From: an uncultured Bacilli bacterium
GTDB lineage: Bacteria > Bacillota_I > Bacilli_A > RF39 > UBA660
Reading direction: 5' to 3'
Assembly: GCA_910586195.1 (NCBI GenBank)
Contig: CAJUHO010000047.1
Coordinates: 1-7,273, forward strand
DNA length: 7,273 bases
Part shown: piece by piece, positions 6,932-7,273 of the stretch
Position numbering within the stretch: position 1 is the stretch's first letter
Layout: every line of letters begins with the position of its first letter
Program-made: the position numbers and the translations under genes
The notes under the pieces: model-generated
Told to the model about the DNA's origin: nothing
Databases searched by the model: none
The model's input: the letters and a program-made list of their open reading frames with translations, nothing else

Positions 6932-6949
6932 TAGTAAAATTTATTACTA
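6932..6949. promoter_or_regulatory. Candidate operator: TAGTAA-N6-TTACTA dyad at the transcription start
   Basis: Two perfect 6-base half sites (6932-6937 and 6944-6949) are inverted around six bases. The dyad lies just downstream of the -10 box, about where transcription should start, which is a common position for a repressor site. No DNA-binding regulator is encoded in the window, so one would have to act from elsewhere. It could also form a weak 5' hairpin in the mRNA. The sequence is AT-rich, so chance cannot be excluded. Confidence 0.42.
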
Positions 6950-6954
6950 TTTTA

Positions 6955-6983
6955 ATTATAACATAATTCGACAAACTTTACAA
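6955..6983 (-). promoter_or_regulatory. Sigma-A type promoter of the five-gene operon
   Basis: On the minus strand, TTGTAA (6978-6983) and TATAAT (6955-6960) are separated by exactly 17 bases. The -10 is a perfect consensus and is preceded by TG plus one base (extended -10). Transcription should begin near 6948, leaving a leader of about 57 bases before the dehydrogenase ATG. It lies between the terminator at 7004-7044 and the first gene, so it probably drives all five genes. Confidence 0.8.
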
Positions 6984-7003
6984 TAGTTTTATGGCTTCAT
7001 TTC

Positions 7004-7044
7004 AAATAAAAACAGCGGTTGCGAATTAACGCAACCGCTGTTTT
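7004..7044 (-). terminator. Strong rho-independent terminator of the right-hand gene
   Basis: CAGCGGTTGCG (7013-7023) pairs perfectly with 7030-7040 around the loop AATTAA. Flanking AAAA/TTTT extends the stem to 15 bp (7009-7023 / 7030-7044). Read on the minus strand, a TTTTTATTT run follows the stem. It lies about 115 bases beyond the stop of the gene at the right edge and just before the operon promoter, so it insulates the cargo from upstream transcription. On the plus strand only TTTT follows, so any rightward effect would be weaker. The stretch 7045-7159 between it and the upstream stop holds only short imperfect hairpins and no gene I can support. Confidence 0.88.
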
Positions 7045-7159
7045 GCCGTTCTATACATATTCTATTCGGCGTCTCCCTAATAGGTAAAATTCAATTTATA
7101 TACCGCACGCTATGGCGGTTTTCCTTATCCGTCTTTTTCAACGGTTATCCCTATATAAT

Positions 7160-7273
7160 CTAACGGGATTCTTTTTCTTTATTCAATTTTTTATTCAGTT
7201 GTCGTTGTTGCCTTTCGGCTTGCCACGTCGCAAACTCTCTTTGTCCTTCTTCGGTTTCAAAGTAGGCTTGAAT
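7160..7273 (-). CDS. C-terminal 37 residues of an unidentified protein (5' end outside window)
   Basis: The minus strand is open from the window edge to a TAG at 7160-7162, encoding 37 residues. The peptide is highly charged and likely helical: it begins I-Q-A-Y-F-E-T-E-E-G-Q-R-E-F, then has a Gln/Arg-rich run and ends N-K-E-K-E-S-R. Its codon use and base composition resemble the recombinase fragment rather than the AT-rich cargo, and a strong terminator follows on the same strand. These points suggest a gene of the mobile-element backbone. Such tails occur in many mobilisation and accessory proteins, and I cannot name this one. Confidence 0.6.
   Translation of the reverse strand: MQAYFETEEGQREFATWQAERQQRQLNKKLNKEKESR

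Noticed and set aside
7045..7159. Two very short minus-strand frames after the right-hand gene: a TTG-started 16-codon frame and an ATG-started 10-codon frame that ends in the terminator
   Set aside because: Their ribosome binding sites are weak or badly spaced, and the lengths are within chance. Kept as untranslated trailer.
560..7160. Search for direct repeats flanking the cargo (target duplication or att repeats)
   Set aside because: Only very short matches such as CCCTAAT (near 531 and 7077) and AATTTATA were seen by eye. These are expected by chance in AT-rich DNA, so no attachment sites are claimed.
1..7273. CRISPR array, tRNA or rRNA gene
   Set aside because: No regularly spaced repeats, and no tRNA- or rRNA-like conserved segments were seen on either strand.

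Overview
The window looks like accessory cargo of a mobile element in a low-GC Gram-positive host, most likely a Clostridia-type Firmicute. The left edge carries the C-terminal third or so of a large serine recombinase of the kind that moves Tn4451/Tn1549-like elements. The right edge carries the last 37 codons of an unidentified gene with similar, less AT-rich composition. Everything between them (about 600 to 7000) is visibly more AT-rich, as expected for a separately acquired cassette. Ribosome binding sites are strong AAGGAG-type sequences, also typical of Firmicutes. Species cannot be named from the sequence.

Layout, left to right. Positions 2-565 (+) hold the recombinase 3' end. Positions 624-6890 hold five genes, all on the minus strand and packed as one operon. 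In transcription order they are: (1) an Ldh_2-type NAD(P)-dependent malate/L-lactate dehydrogenase family oxidoreductase (6890-5907); (2) an L-asparaginase of the Rhizobium etli ReAV / Asparaginase_II type (5902-4940); (3) a large STAND-like P-loop ATPase with a C-terminal TPR-like half (4950-2344, ATG start preferred over an upstream GTG); (4) a radical SAM enzyme with a CxxxCxxC cluster motif and a C-terminal CPAC (2333-1281); (5) a two-helix membrane protein with a helical cytoplasmic domain (1280-624). Gaps are 4 nt, an 11-nt overlap, 10 nt and 0 nt, so the genes are probably translationally coupled.

The operon has its own signals. An extended -10 promoter with a -35 box at 17-nt spacing lies at 6955-6983, and a perfect 6+6 dyad sits about where transcription should begin (6932-6949). 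A strong hairpin terminator at 7004-7044 ends transcription from the gene to the right. The best terminator for the operon itself lies inside the 3' end of the convergent recombinase gene (466-496), so the operon mRNA should run antisense to the recombinase tail.

How the genes work together is not known to me. Two readings fit. In the first, three enzymes (amide hydrolase, ketoacid/imine-type reductase, radical SAM enzyme) make or modify a small molecule, with the STAND ATPase as sensor or regulator and the membrane protein as export, immunity or output. In the second, it is a conflict/defence module with a STAND sensor and a membrane-anchored effector, and the enzymes make or destroy a signal. 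No transporter, peptide precursor, nuclease or DNA-binding regulator is visible. I recognise no described system with this gene set; that is a statement about my knowledge, not a database result.
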